A stretch of DNA of 64,000 nt from Timonella sp031979385 (GTDB taxonomy: Bacteria > Actinomycetota > Actinomycetes > Actinomycetales > Cellulomonadaceae). Below are positions 33,609 to 41,615 of the stretch, in pieces; position 1 is the stretch's first letter, and every line of letters starts with the position of its first letter. The position numbers and the translations under genes were made by a program. The notes under the pieces were generated by a model that was given only the letters and a program-made list of their open reading frames with translations, was not told the origin of the DNA and made no database searches. Location of the stretch: contig DALZEF010000009.1 in assembly GCA_031979385.1 (NCBI GenBank), positions 1-64,000 of the forward strand, written 5' to 3'.

Positions 33609-34217
33609 TCAGGGAGGAGAGAGATGCGACCGAACGCAGTTGGCTGCCTCCTGCACACCAACCGGGCGACACCCCTGCGCAACCCAAGCACTGATCTGAC
33701 GGGGCTCGTCGCGCATCAGACCCCATCCGCGGCGCATGAGCGTGAGCGGGGGCTTCCTGGCCTCGGACAGATCGCGCATGAGCCGGAACCAGAATGTCTG
33801 GATGCGAGGCCGAGTGATGCACAGGGCATCGGCCAGCAGACCTTCCGCACGCAGATCATCAATGAGTTCCGCAGCGAAGATTCCCTCAGCGATGAACACA
33901 GGAGAGCCAGACACATCGGCGTGACCCATGCCTGTGCGCTGCGAGGTTGAGATGTCATAGATCGGAACATCCGCACGTTTCCCGGCTGCAAGAATCTTTA
34001 GAGCCTTAAGTGCCTCATCCTTGCGCCACGACAGCGGAGAGTCCCAGTCCGTGATGCCAAACCGCTGCGGCATGCCCGGAAAATCGTGATCGTGATAGTA
34101 GTTGTCCAGGTTCACGGACGGCAATCCCAAGATTCGCGCCAAACGCGATTTCCCTGAGCCCGAAGGGCCGGTCAACAAAATGATCTTGGCGGATTGTGAG
34201 GGGGCTGGGGACTCCAT
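33609..34217 (-). CDS. Uridine kinase-like P-loop protein
   Basis: 202 residues. Walker A is LLTGPSGSGKSRLARILG (16-33), and the uridine-kinase-type VNLDNYYHDHDFPGMPQR...DWDSPLSW follows, then VPIYDISTSQRTG and VFIAEGIFAAELI. These are nucleoside kinase blocks that position nucleoside and phosphate. It is close to the Udk family in length and motifs, but the substrate of this actinobacterial subgroup is not established. The C-terminus (RTGV-like basic RRGWGLMRDEPRQISAWV) is a clade feature. Start ATG 34217. Next to it upstream is the hairpin element B1. Confidence 0.82.
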   Translation of the reverse strand: MESPAPSQSAKIILLTGPSGSGKSRLARILGLPSVNLDNYYHDHDFPGMPQRFGITDWDSPLSWRKDEALKALKILAAGKRADVPIYDISTSQRTGMGHADVSGSPVFIAEGIFAAELIDDLRAEGLLADALCITRPRIQTFWFRLMRDLSEARKPPLTLMRRGWGLMRDEPRQISAWVAQGCRPVGVQEAANCVRSHLSPP

Positions 34218-34296
34218 CCGTCCATTCTCCCAAACAACTTTCCGCCCCAGATGCGTTTACGGCGAGACGGTCCCCACATCGGACCCCTGCGGTCTG

Positions 34297-34360
34297 ATGT
34301 TTCGGCTGCGTCGGGACTCTTGCTAGAAAACCGGTAACACGTCCAACGCAGCCGAAACAC
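34297..34360. repeat. Hairpin element B, copy 1
   Basis: TGTTTCGGCTGCGTCGG (34298-34314) pairs with CCAACGCAGCCGAAACA (34343-34359) at 16 of 17 positions. The 28-base loop contains TTGCTAGAAAACCGGTAACAC. A second copy with the same loop core and compensatory stem changes lies at 36311. The role is unknown. Confidence 0.75.
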
Positions 34361-34390
34361 TGCATCAAGCTGTCGGCACCCCAAACACCG

Positions 34391-34418
34391 CAAAAAAGGG
34401 AGGGCCTAAGGCCCTCCC
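34391..34418 (-). terminator. Terminator of the glycerol dehydrogenase gene
   Basis: GGGAGGGCC-TAA-GGCCCTCCC (34398-34418); on the minus strand it is followed by TTTTTTGC. It lies about 75 bases after the stop. Confidence 0.88.
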
Positions 34419-34493
34419 ACGCCGCGCAATCACGGCCACCGCCCACCGAACAGGGGCGGCATCGTCCACTGGTTGTTAGAGCGACATCACCAC

Positions 34494-35630
34494 TCAGTGG
34501 GCGACGTAAAGCTCCGGCTCGGGCAAACCACGCTCGGCGCGCACGCGACGAGAGATACCCTCAACCGCGAGCAGAGCGTCATACACCATGTCTGCGTTCA
34601 CAGGGAATGGCATTGCGTGGATGGTCTCACCTTCGACCGTTGCGGCCTCAGCGATTGCGCGAAGTTCCTTGGTGTGCTCGTTGCTCAGACCGATCTCGGT
34701 CAGCGTGTTGGGCAGTCCAACGCGGGTCGTGAACTCGATGAAATCCTCGATTTCCTGGGTTGGCGCACCCTCAAGCACGAGTTGGGTGAGGGAACCTATG
34801 TTGACCTTCTGTCCGTGAGTCAGGCCGTGAGTCTGAGGCGCAGCGGTCAAGCCGTTGTGGATTGCGTGTGCTGCCGCCAGACCGCCGGACTCGAAGCCCA
34901 ATCCGGACAGCAGCGTATTGGCCTCGGTGACAGCCTCAAGCGCGGGGGTGACAGTCTTGGCGCGAACGGCGTCGAGGGCTGGTAGGGCGTTTTCCCACAG
35001 CAGTTCCCACGAGAGTTTTGCGAGTGCGAAGGCTGAGTGAGTTGGACGGCCGCCAGCCATGGTTGAGCCCTGCCCGCGCCAGGTGGCACGTGCCTCAAGA
35101 TAGGTTGCGAGAGCGTCACCGATGCCGCCAACCAGGAACTTCACTGGGGCGTTTGCAACGAGTTGGGTGTCAATCAGCACGAGGTCCGGGTTGCGTGGGA
35201 AGAAACGATACTCAACGAACTCACCCTCTTCCGTGTAGATGACGGACAGCGCCGAGGTTGGAGCATCCGATGATGCTGCGGATGGTACTGAAACCCAGCG
35301 GATGTCCGCTAGGAAGCCCGCAGCCTTTACAGCGTCGATGGCTGAACCGCCACCGACTGCGATGATGACGTCGTGGCTGCCGGACTCGATGAGTTCCACG
35401 AGTTCATCGACCGCCTTTGCGGTGGCGAATTTGCCGAACCCGACGCGCTTGACCGGTAGGTCCTCGCCTGCGAAGGAGGCGCTGACAGTCTCCTCAACGA
35501 GACCCCACACGACGTCGTCCGCGACGATCACCGGGTTTTTGCCGATCTTCGTAATGTAGGTACCCAACTCCGCGAGAGCGTTCTTACCTTGCACGTAACG
35601 CGATGGGCTGAGCAGAACTGAGATAGCCAT
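34494..35630 (-). CDS. gldA: Glycerol dehydrogenase-type iron/zinc alcohol dehydrogenase
   Basis: 378 residues. Oxidises glycerol to dihydroxyacetone with NAD in its family. The NAD-binding part has AVGGGSAIDAVKAAGFLAD and SVPSAASSDAPTSALSVIY, and the metal ligands are in GGIGDALATYLEA (Asp), AHAIHNGL (His) and THGLTHGQKVNIG (His). The three ligands are present. The C-terminal helices end in ERGLPEPELYVAH. ATG 35630; the 5' region lies beyond it. The gene is monocistronic, with a terminator downstream. Related polyol dehydrogenases cannot be excluded. Confidence 0.92.
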   Translation of the reverse strand: MAISVLLSPSRYVQGKNALAELGTYITKIGKNPVIVADDVVWGLVEETVSASFAGEDLPVKRVGFGKFATAKAVDELVELIESGSHDVIIAVGGGSAIDAVKAAGFLADIRWVSVPSAASSDAPTSALSVIYTEEGEFVEYRFFPRNPDLVLIDTQLVANAPVKFLVGGIGDALATYLEARATWRGQGSTMAGGRPTHSAFALAKLSWELLWENALPALDAVRAKTVTPALEAVTEANTLLSGLGFESGGLAAAHAIHNGLTAAPQTHGLTHGQKVNIGSLTQLVLEGAPTQEIEDFIEFTTRVGLPNTLTEIGLSNEHTKELRAIAEAATVEGETIHAMPFPVNADMVYDALLAVEGISRRVRAERGLPEPELYVAH

Positions 35631-35900
35631 TTTCCCTCCGATGCTTGGCGTATGGTCACTACCCTTTCCAACCTATGCCTTTTGGGGCTGTCTCGCAGGG
35701 GATAAAGTCCTAGGGGTTGAGAGTTTATGCGGGCCAAAACGTATATTTAGCGGGTAAATTAATTTTTGGTGAACTGCTGGTGGCTGATTGACGACGAGTC
35801 GGCGGCTGGGTAGAGCCGCTCACCCTGGGTGGGCGCGTGCTTGATCCCCTGGGGCAAACGAGTTCTTCGCGATTGAGTGTGTACAGGGTGGGCGTGGTTC
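35631..35900. other. Intergenic region upstream of gldA
   Basis: No gene recognised. An AT-rich stretch lies near 35740-35770, and a GCGGCT/AGCCGC hairpin follows near 35801-35820. The gldA promoter should be here on the minus strand. Confidence 0.45.
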
Positions 35901-36239
35901 ATGAATGTGACCATCGGCAGTCCAAAGCGACCTGATGGGGTGGTCGCATTCGATCGCCCATGGTCGCATTCGATCGCCCATGGTCGCATTGGTATCTGTC
36001 TTGGGGTGGATGGCAGTTTCTGGGTCGGTCCCGCAGATGAAAGATGCTCGGTATTGGCGACTCCCGATGGTAAGTCACTCAAGTGGACTGACGGAGATAG
36101 AGTCAAAACGATCGTTAAGGTCGGCGATTATATTGAGGTCGGCGGTGGTGCGGCAGGCGATGAAACTGCTGCCCGGTGGGATACCTCCGAGATGCCTGCT
36201 GGCGGGTTGTGGGTTGCTACGACCGACATCTCGGAGTAG
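35901..36239 (+). CDS. Hypothetical small protein with an internal tandem repeat
   Basis: 112 residues from ATG 35901; the ribosome binding site is weak. The second half (GVDGSFWVGPADERCSVLATPDGKSLKWTDGDRVKTIVKVGDYIEVGGG) reads like a real small beta-rich domain. The first half contains PWSHSIAHGRIG, coded by 2.5 copies of a 20-bp repeat (35941-35990). Because 20 is not a multiple of three, each gain or loss of a unit shifts the frame, so the upstream or downstream half may be out of frame in relatives. It may be a pseudogene remnant, a contingency gene, or a real gene. No family is recognised. Confidence 0.45.
   Translation: MNVTIGSPKRPDGVVAFDRPWSHSIAHGRIGICLGVDGSFWVGPADERCSVLATPDGKSLKWTDGDRVKTIVKVGDYIEVGGGAAGDETAARWDTSEMPAGGLWVATTDISE
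35941..35990 (+). repeat. 20-bp tandem repeat, 2.5 copies
   Basis: TGGTCGCATTCGATCGCCCA is present twice in a row and a third time as its first ten bases. It lies inside the hypothetical gene at 35901. Confidence 0.9.
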
Positions 36240-36310
36240 GTAACCGAAAACTGTTGAGCAGGCTATCTTCCAGGCAGAACAACTGTACCTAGGTGGGTGG
36301 GCTCGATTAG

Positions 36311-36375
36311 ATGTTGCGGTTGTGTTGGCACTGTTGCTAGAAAAACTGGTGACACCGCCGACAGGGCCGCAACAA
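36311..36375. repeat. Hairpin element B, copy 2
   Basis: TGTTGCGGTTGTGTTGG (36312-36328) pairs with CCGACAGGGCCGCAACA (36358-36374) at 16 of 17 positions, counting G-U pairs. The 29-base loop has TTGCTAGAAAAACTGGTGACAC, nearly the same as copy 1 (34297-34360). Confidence 0.75.
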
Positions 36376-36427
36376 TGAGCGCGACTGGGGTGGTATGCGC
36401 GGACTGTATAGCCGGTGTAAAAGGGGC

Positions 36428-36817
36428 TTAGTGGGTGTGGCCCTCGTGGTTGACGTGTGCCAGCGTCAGCTCGAGCAGTGATCGGACATGCTGGTCCTCA
36501 AACTCGTAGAAGGACTCACGGCCCTTCTTGGTGGCTGACACGACGTGATGGGCGCGTAGTAGGCGCAGCGAATGGGACGCAGAGGACTGGCTCTGATGGG
36601 TTACCGCGGCGATATCGCGTACCTTGAGGGGTCCGTTCAAGAGCGCCGTGAGGATACGGATGCGGCCAGGGTCCCCGAGGAGAGAGAACACATCGGCCAT
36701 ATGTGAGACCGTGCTGGCTGAGGGGATCGAATCGTGGATCGTGGTGAGGGCGTCGAGTGCGGGTGTGTCCGTATCATCGTTGATGGTTGGCGCGGCCTGC
36801 ACCGTTTTCTCAGTCAT
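36428..36817 (-). CDS. ArsR-family metal sensor (zinc-type)
   Basis: 129 residues. The winged helix has MADVFSLLGDPGRIRILTALLNGPLKVRDIAAVTHQSQSSASHSLRLLRAHHVVSATKKGRESFYEF. The last helix holds D-Q-H then H-V-N-H, with exactly the spacing D-x-H-x10-H-x2-H of the alpha-5 zinc/cobalt site in CzrA/SmtB-like proteins, followed by the His-rich end EGHTH. It lies directly after the CDF exporter, sharing one base of stop and start (TGATG). It is expected to release the operator at 37796-37822 when zinc (or cobalt) is high. Confidence 0.92.
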   Translation of the reverse strand: MTEKTVQAAPTINDDTDTPALDALTTIHDSIPSASTVSHMADVFSLLGDPGRIRILTALLNGPLKVRDIAAVTHQSQSSASHSLRLLRAHHVVSATKKGRESFYEFEDQHVRSLLELTLAHVNHEGHTH

Positions 36818-37767
36818 CAGATCAGTCCCTTCTCGTCATGTCCGCACAGGGAACCATCCGACCCGCTGGCGTTGCCCGGTTCGCATTGCACGGTTGCATG
36901 ATCAATACCGTACTCGCCTTCGAGTAGTTTCAAGACTCGCGGCAACACATCTGCGGTGCGGGCATCTATATCCATCACCACGTGTGCGGATGCCGACACG
37001 AGTCCGGAGGTGATGGTCCACACGTGTAGGTCGTGAACTTGGTTTACGCCGTCAAGCTGGGTTATGCGTGCACGCATCGCGTCGACGTCTAGGCCTTTCG
37101 GGGCGGCTTCGATCAGGATGCGTAGCGCTTGGCGCATGAGGATCCAGGTGCGAGGCAGGATGAACAGTCCGACAGCCACGCCGATGACCGGGTCGATCCA
37201 GTTCCAGCCAGTGAAATAGAGCAAGATGGCTGCCAGAATCACGCCCACCGAGCCGATGAGGTCACCAAGTACCTCAAGTGATGCTCCCTTGAGGTTGATC
37301 GACTCCTTCGACCCTGCTGCGAGCAGTCTGAAGCTGATGATGTTCACGATCAGACCGAGTACTGCGGTAACGAGCAGGGGAGTGCTTGGGATTGCGGTTG
37401 GTTCGCGGAAGCGTTCGATGGCTTCGAGTACCACATAGCCTGCGACGCCGAACAGAAGGAAACCGTTGGCGAGTGCGGCCAGTACCTCGATCCGGTAGAA
37501 CCCAAACGTGCGATCTGAGGTTGTCTTCCGGTTTGCGAGTGCGATTGCCACAAGTGCCATGGTCAACCCGATGACGTCCGTACCCATGTGCGCGCCATCG
37601 GAGATGAGTGCGAGCGAGTTGATGGAGAATCCGACAATCAACTCGACGACCATGAAGGTCGCGGTAAGTCCAAGAGCGATGATCAACGGTTTCTTGTGTG
37701 CGGCACCTGCGGTTAGGGCGGTGACGTGTCCGTGATCATTGCTGTGCTGGCTGTGGTCGTGCGCCAC
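36817..37767 (-). CDS. CDF cation efflux transporter (zinc-type)
   Basis: 316 residues from GTG 37767, chosen because GAGGAG lies six bases upstream; longer frames (to ATG 37818 or further) would translate the AT-rich palindrome that looks like the operator. It has a His-rich start (VAHDHSQHSNDHGHV) and six membrane segments (first LIIALGLTATFMVVELIVGFSI). Site A in the second segment is DGAHMGTD (His, Asp). In the fifth segment the place of the usual His is Glu in LEVLGDLIGSVGV, with Asp kept; an E here is, from memory, common in actinobacterial CDFs. The cytoplasmic C-terminal domain has HDLHVWTITSG. It exports Zn(II) or related ions and is co-transcribed with the ArsR sensor. Confidence 0.9.
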   Translation of the reverse strand: MAHDHSQHSNDHGHVTALTAGAAHKKPLIIALGLTATFMVVELIVGFSINSLALISDGAHMGTDVIGLTMALVAIALANRKTTSDRTFGFYRIEVLAALANGFLLFGVAGYVVLEAIERFREPTAIPSTPLLVTAVLGLIVNIISFRLLAAGSKESINLKGASLEVLGDLIGSVGVILAAILLYFTGWNWIDPVIGVAVGLFILPRTWILMRQALRILIEAAPKGLDVDAMRARITQLDGVNQVHDLHVWTITSGLVSASAHVVMDIDARTADVLPRVLKLLEGEYGIDHATVQCEPGNASGSDGSLCGHDEKGLI

Positions 37768-37795
37768 CGAAGGCTCCTCGTCATCGATCAACTTA

Positions 37796-37822
37796 TGAAT
37801 ATATGAAGATCTTTTCATATTT
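37796..37822. promoter_or_regulatory. Putative ArsR operator of the CDF-ArsR operon
   Basis: ATATGAAGATCTTTTCATAT contains the inverted TGAA/TTCA arms of SmtB/CzrA-type sites in an AT-rich setting. It lies 30-55 bases upstream of the CDF start, where a promoter would be. Confidence 0.55.
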
Positions 37823-37980
37823 CTGATCAATGGTCCAGAGGATCCTGTAGTTGCAGGAGCGCAACCGATGGGTGCTTTTTGATCCTGGTGCATGGAAAAA
37901 ATCCAGCGCATCTGGGCCAAAAATGCCCCGTCGAGTGTCCAGCAGACACCCCTGCTCAAAACACAGTTGGTCAATGGGCA

Positions 37981-38018
37981 CAAAAGCGGGTCCGCACCCT
38001 TGGTAGGATGCGGACCCG
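37981..38018 (-). terminator. Terminator of the SPFH protein gene
   Basis: CGGGTCCGCA (37987-37996) pairs with TGCGGACCCG (38009-38018); on the minus strand it is followed by CTTTTG. It lies just after the stop at 38031. Confidence 0.75.
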
Positions 38019-38030
38019 GAATGGTGGAGA

Positions 38031-39143
38031 CTACTCGGACTTCGCCGAGCTCTTGGTGTCTAGGTTGAGGAGTGGAGCGGCTCCATCCGGCACGACAATA
38101 GTTCCGTTGGAGTCGCGGATCGCGTCGATCCACTTCTGCTGCAAGACCTTGTCCGTGAGGGATTTGGTGAGGATGTCGTTTGCCTTTGCCTGACCTTCGG
38201 CCTCTGCGACGGCTGCCTTCGCCTTGGCTTCCGCCTCAACGATTTGGGCCTGAGCGGAAATCTCGGTTGCCCGGAGATTAGCCTCGGCCTTTGCCTGCTC
38301 CTGCTGGGCGACCTCAACGGCCTTGATGGATTCTTCGACCTCTGCGGTGAACGAAATATTCTGCAGATTGACCACGGTAACTTCAACGCCATACTTGTTC
38401 AGGCGGCTATTGAGACGCTCCAGCATGAGGTCCTGGGCCTCACCTCGCTTCTCACCACGGAACTGAACCGGGGTGTATGGCGATGGGACATCACGAACAA
38501 CGGCGAGGATGCCCGGTTCGATGACCTGCTTGGTGAATCTTTCTTGCGAACGGTAGTCGCGGAACAGGGACTCGACATGGTTGCCGTCAAGCGAGTACAC
38601 AACGGACAGGTCGAATTCCGCCTGAGCGCCACCGAGAACCGAGGTGGTCACGGACTGGCCGGAAACTTGACCGCCGGTGTAGTCAGGGATGCCGCTACCG
38701 GAGCCAGCGTACGTCACGGACTGTGAGAACAGGTCCCAGCGCGACAGCGATTGCCAGGGAGCCTTGAGTGCGAAGCCTGGTTCGGTGTTCTGTCCGGCAA
38801 TCGTTCCACCGGCGTTGATGAGCACGGACGCCTGCCCAACGGACTGGGTGTAGACAGTCGACGCGGCGAGGGAACCGAACGCGATCAGAGCGGTCAAGAC
38901 TGCTGGAAGGTAGCTTGGTTTACGGGCCGGCTTCTTGGCGGCCGGTTTTTTGGCTTTACGAGGCTTGCCCTTGTCATCGCCCTCGCCATCAAGCCGAGGA
39001 AGGTTGAAGATTCCCGACGAGTCGGCTGGCTCGGCGGGGATGCTCAGTCCGGTTGCGGTGAAGTTCCTTCGTGTCTTGGCGGTGTTCACCACCAATCCAA
39101 CTGTGATGAGCGTGAACACGATCGAAACGACAAACCAGAGCAT
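38031..39143 (-). CDS. SPFH/band-7 membrane protein
   Basis: 370 residues. One N-terminal membrane segment (LWFVVSIVFTLITVGLVVN) is followed by a basic Lys/Ala/Pro linker (KPRKAKKPAAKKPARKP, about 59-76) and a second segment (LPAVLTALIAFGSLAAS). The SPFH/prohibitin domain follows (about 105-265: AGQNTEPGFALKAPWQSLSRWD, VVYSLDGNHVESLFRDY, GVEVTVVNLQNISFTAEVEESIKAVEVAQQEQAKAEANL), then a long Ala/Glu-rich coiled coil. Such proteins scaffold membrane domains. Two hydrophobic segments before the domain are more than the usual one. Start ATG 39143, AGGAAGG upstream. Confidence 0.85.
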   Translation of the reverse strand: MLWFVVSIVFTLITVGLVVNTAKTRRNFTATGLSIPAEPADSSGIFNLPRLDGEGDDKGKPRKAKKPAAKKPARKPSYLPAVLTALIAFGSLAASTVYTQSVGQASVLINAGGTIAGQNTEPGFALKAPWQSLSRWDLFSQSVTYAGSGSGIPDYTGGQVSGQSVTTSVLGGAQAEFDLSVVYSLDGNHVESLFRDYRSQERFTKQVIEPGILAVVRDVPSPYTPVQFRGEKRGEAQDLMLERLNSRLNKYGVEVTVVNLQNISFTAEVEESIKAVEVAQQEQAKAEANLRATEISAQAQIVEAEAKAKAAVAEAEGQAKANDILTKSLTDKVLQQKWIDAIRDSNGTIVVPDGAAPLLNLDTKSSAKSE

Positions 39144-39189
39144 GGGACCTTCCTAAGGTTATTCGGTTATACGCTGAGCAAAGGGCCAT

Positions 39190-39227
39190 CTGTTGCGGGG
39201 TACGGTGATTGTCACAGTGCAACAGAC
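39190..39227. terminator. Possible terminator after lutC
   Basis: TCTGTTGC (39190-39197) pairs with GCAACAGA (39220-39227) over a 22-base loop. It lies between lutC and the SPFH gene. The T-run on the minus strand is weak. Confidence 0.35.
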
Positions 39228-39313
39228 GCGATTTCCAACTGTTCAGCGGGTGGTTGCTCTGATTGTCCCTCATAGAGCCCATGAATTTCGAGGTTATTTC
39301 TCTCCTGTGCGGA

Positions 39314-39973
39314 TCAGCCGGCAACGATGACGTGCAGATTTCGTGGACCGTGCACGCCCTCGACTCGATTGAGTTCGATGTCCGAGGTCGCGGAAGGGCC
39401 GGAAATCCAGGTCAGTGGACGTTCGGGGTGCTGCGCCAATACGGTGACGGCCTCGGGGAGGAGATGTACCACCTGGTCAACCTCAACCACGCATACGTGG
39501 GTGTCCGGCACGAGGGTTATCGCCCTGCGTCCCTGATCGGGCGCGCCGTCCAACACGATGGTTCCGGTGTCTGCGCAGGCGACTCGTGCCGCAGTGACAA
39601 CGGCGTCGATCTCATCCAATTCGTATGGTGTGAGGAAAACCGGCTCACCGTCGGTCACGATCGAGACCCGGTCAGCGATCTGAGTAAGCCAATCAGCGGG
39701 TAGCCCGGGCGGACAGACTACACTGCCCGCAGACTCAAGAATCTCAGAGATCGCGGCAGCAACACCATCGGCGGGAACCTGGTGCACCACTGCGCGGTAG
39801 TCTTCGAGCCGGTCAACGAGGATGTCCACAGCCTCGGCTGAACCTGTGGCAACAGGTGACGAGTGGCGGTAGTTCCGCGGTACCTCGTCGTATCCAGCGT
39901 CGCTCAAGCCTGATGCAACGCCGTCGAGCGCCCGGGCGATTGAATCGAGGATATCCGTGCGGGCGTCAGTCAT
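39314..39973 (-). CDS. lutC: Lactate utilisation protein LutC
   Basis: 219 residues from ATG 39973; a longer frame to 40063 would overlap lutB widely. Third subunit of the LutABC L-lactate dehydrogenase complex. The LUD domain pattern is visible (AAISEILESAGSVVCPPGLPADWL; the end of the protein holds VTAARVACADTGTIVLDG...RRAITLVPDTHVCVVEVDQVV and GPSATSDIELNRVEGVHGPR). It overlaps lutB by eight bases. Downstream in the same transcript as lutB and lutA. Confidence 0.9.
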   Translation of the reverse strand: MTDARTDILDSIARALDGVASGLSDAGYDEVPRNYRHSSPVATGSAEAVDILVDRLEDYRAVVHQVPADGVAAAISEILESAGSVVCPPGLPADWLTQIADRVSIVTDGEPVFLTPYELDEIDAVVTAARVACADTGTIVLDGAPDQGRRAITLVPDTHVCVVEVDQVVHLLPEAVTVLAQHPERPLTWISGPSATSDIELNRVEGVHGPRNLHVIVAG

Positions 39974-41615
39974 TCCCCTGTCCTTCCTGCGTGTGGTCCT
40001 GAGAGTTCCGTACCGTTTGATTCTGCGGGTGACCCTGCACGGTTGGCGTGGAACCGCTCGCACCCCGGTTCTCCTTCCACCACTGTCTAAAGGTCTGGTC
40101 GGGTGCCGTGGGCAGATCGCGTGAGGCGGTCCATCCGTTGATGATGGGCAGCGGTACGTTCTCGACGTATCCCTTCTTCCCGGCGGCCAGCTTCAGTGCC
40201 CCCAGGCCCTTCTCGGCCAGTGCGAACTTGCGGGAATCCGCCATGACCACGGACGCTGCGGACATGGCGGCGCCCCAGGCAGTTGGGCGGTGGTCGGCCT
40301 TGTCCTGGTCGACTGACCGCGCTCGCAGGTGTACGAGCAGTGTTGGAATGTCGATCTTGACCGGGCACACCTCGTAACAGGCGCCGCACAGGGACGAGGC
40401 GTAAGGCAGGGAGTTGTTTGGGTCTGAGTGGCCCGAGGTCCCTGTAAGCTGCGGCGTCAGGATCGCGCCGATCGGGCCGGGGTAGACCGAGCCGTATGCG
40501 TGACCGCCAACGCGTTCGTAGACGGGGCACACGTTCAGGCACGCGGAGCACCGGATGCACTTGAGCGCTGCACGTCCCACGTCATCGGCGAGGGCCCGGG
40601 TGCGGCCATTGTCGAGCAGCACGATGTGCACGTCTTGTGGGCCGTCGTTGGGGGTGACGCCGGTCCACATAGAGGTGTAGGGGTTCATGCGTTCTCCGGT
40701 CGAGGAGCGGGGGAGTAACTGCATGAACACCTCGAGATCGGTGAAGGTCGGAATGATCTTCTCGATCCCCATGACCGTGATGAGGGTCTCCGGCAGGGTC
40801 AGGCACATGCGTCCGTTGCCCTCCGATTCCACAACAGCCAGCGTCCCGGTGTCCGCAACCGCGAAGTTCGCGCCGGACACGGCGACCTTGGCCCGCAGGA
40901 ACTTCTTGCGTAGGTGCTCGCGTGCGGCCATGGCGAGTTCGCGGGGCGCGTCGGTCATGCCGTCAGGCACGGATTCCATGCGGCGCTTAAAGATCTCCTT
41001 GATCTCGGCGCGGTTGCGGTGGATCGCGGGCACGAGGATGTGCGAGGGCAGGTCGTCGCCGAGTTGCACGATCAACTCGGCGAGGTCGGTTTCGAATGCG
41101 TCGATTCCCTCGGACTCGAGGTATTCGTTGAGTCCGATTTCCTGCGTGGCCATCGATTTGACCTTAACCACTTCGGTTGATCCGGTGTCCTTGATGAGAT
41201 TGGCGACGATCCGGTTGGCCTCCTGCGCGTCTCGCGCCCAGTGGACGGTTCCGCCGCGTGCGGTGAAGTTCCGCTCGAACTCCTCCAACAGCGCGGGTAG
41301 ATGCGCCATGACGTTGATCTTGGTTTGTGACCCCGCGTCACGTAGGAGTTCCCAGTCGGGTGCCTCCGCGACGACCGCTGCGCGTTTTTCGCGGATCGTT
41401 GTGGTGGCGAAGTTGAGGTTGCGGCGCATCTGCTCGTTGCGGAGCGATTCGCGGGCTGCGTCCGGGAACTGCGGACCCCAGCGCAGCGGTTCGCCTGGGG
41501 TGCGGTGATCTTGACCGAGAGTTGTGGCGCTTCCGGGCCGGGCAGCATATGGCTGTGGCTCAGCAACATCTGCTCGTGACGCGGCAGGACGAGGGATTCC
41601 GAGGAAGGTTTTCAT
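39966..41615 (-). CDS. lutB: Lactate utilisation iron-sulfur protein LutB
   Basis: 549 residues. The LUD domain (about 70-310) has VVKVKSMATQEIGLNEYLESEGIDAFETDLAELIVQLGDDLPSHILVPAIHRNRAEI and GANFAVADTGTLAVVESEGNGRM. Two 4Fe-4S clusters are bound by CIRCSACLNVCP (near 350) and CGACYEVCPVKID (near 402). The C-terminal about 60 residues are polar and repetitive in Gln/Asn, longer than in Bacillus LutB (about 476). The start at 41615 overlaps lutA by four bases (ATGA). LutB carries electrons from lactate oxidation. Confidence 0.94.
   Translation of the reverse strand: MKTFLGIPRPAASRADVAEPQPYAARPGSATTLGQDHRTPGEPLRWGPQFPDAARESLRNEQMRRNLNFATTTIREKRAAVVAEAPDWELLRDAGSQTKINVMAHLPALLEEFERNFTARGGTVHWARDAQEANRIVANLIKDTGSTEVVKVKSMATQEIGLNEYLESEGIDAFETDLAELIVQLGDDLPSHILVPAIHRNRAEIKEIFKRRMESVPDGMTDAPRELAMAAREHLRKKFLRAKVAVSGANFAVADTGTLAVVESEGNGRMCLTLPETLITVMGIEKIIPTFTDLEVFMQLLPRSSTGERMNPYTSMWTGVTPNDGPQDVHIVLLDNGRTRALADDVGRAALKCIRCSACLNVCPVYERVGGHAYGSVYPGPIGAILTPQLTGTSGHSDPNNSLPYASSLCGACYEVCPVKIDIPTLLVHLRARSVDQDKADHRPTAWGAAMSAASVVMADSRKFALAEKGLGALKLAAGKKGYVENVPLPIINGWTASRDLPTAPDQTFRQWWKENRGASGSTPTVQGHPQNQTVRNSQDHTQEGQGND

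Noticed and set aside
36311..36375. Intrinsic terminator of the ArsR gene
   Set aside because: The stem is followed by no T-run on the minus strand, and the loop is conserved with the copy at 34297, which terminators do not need.
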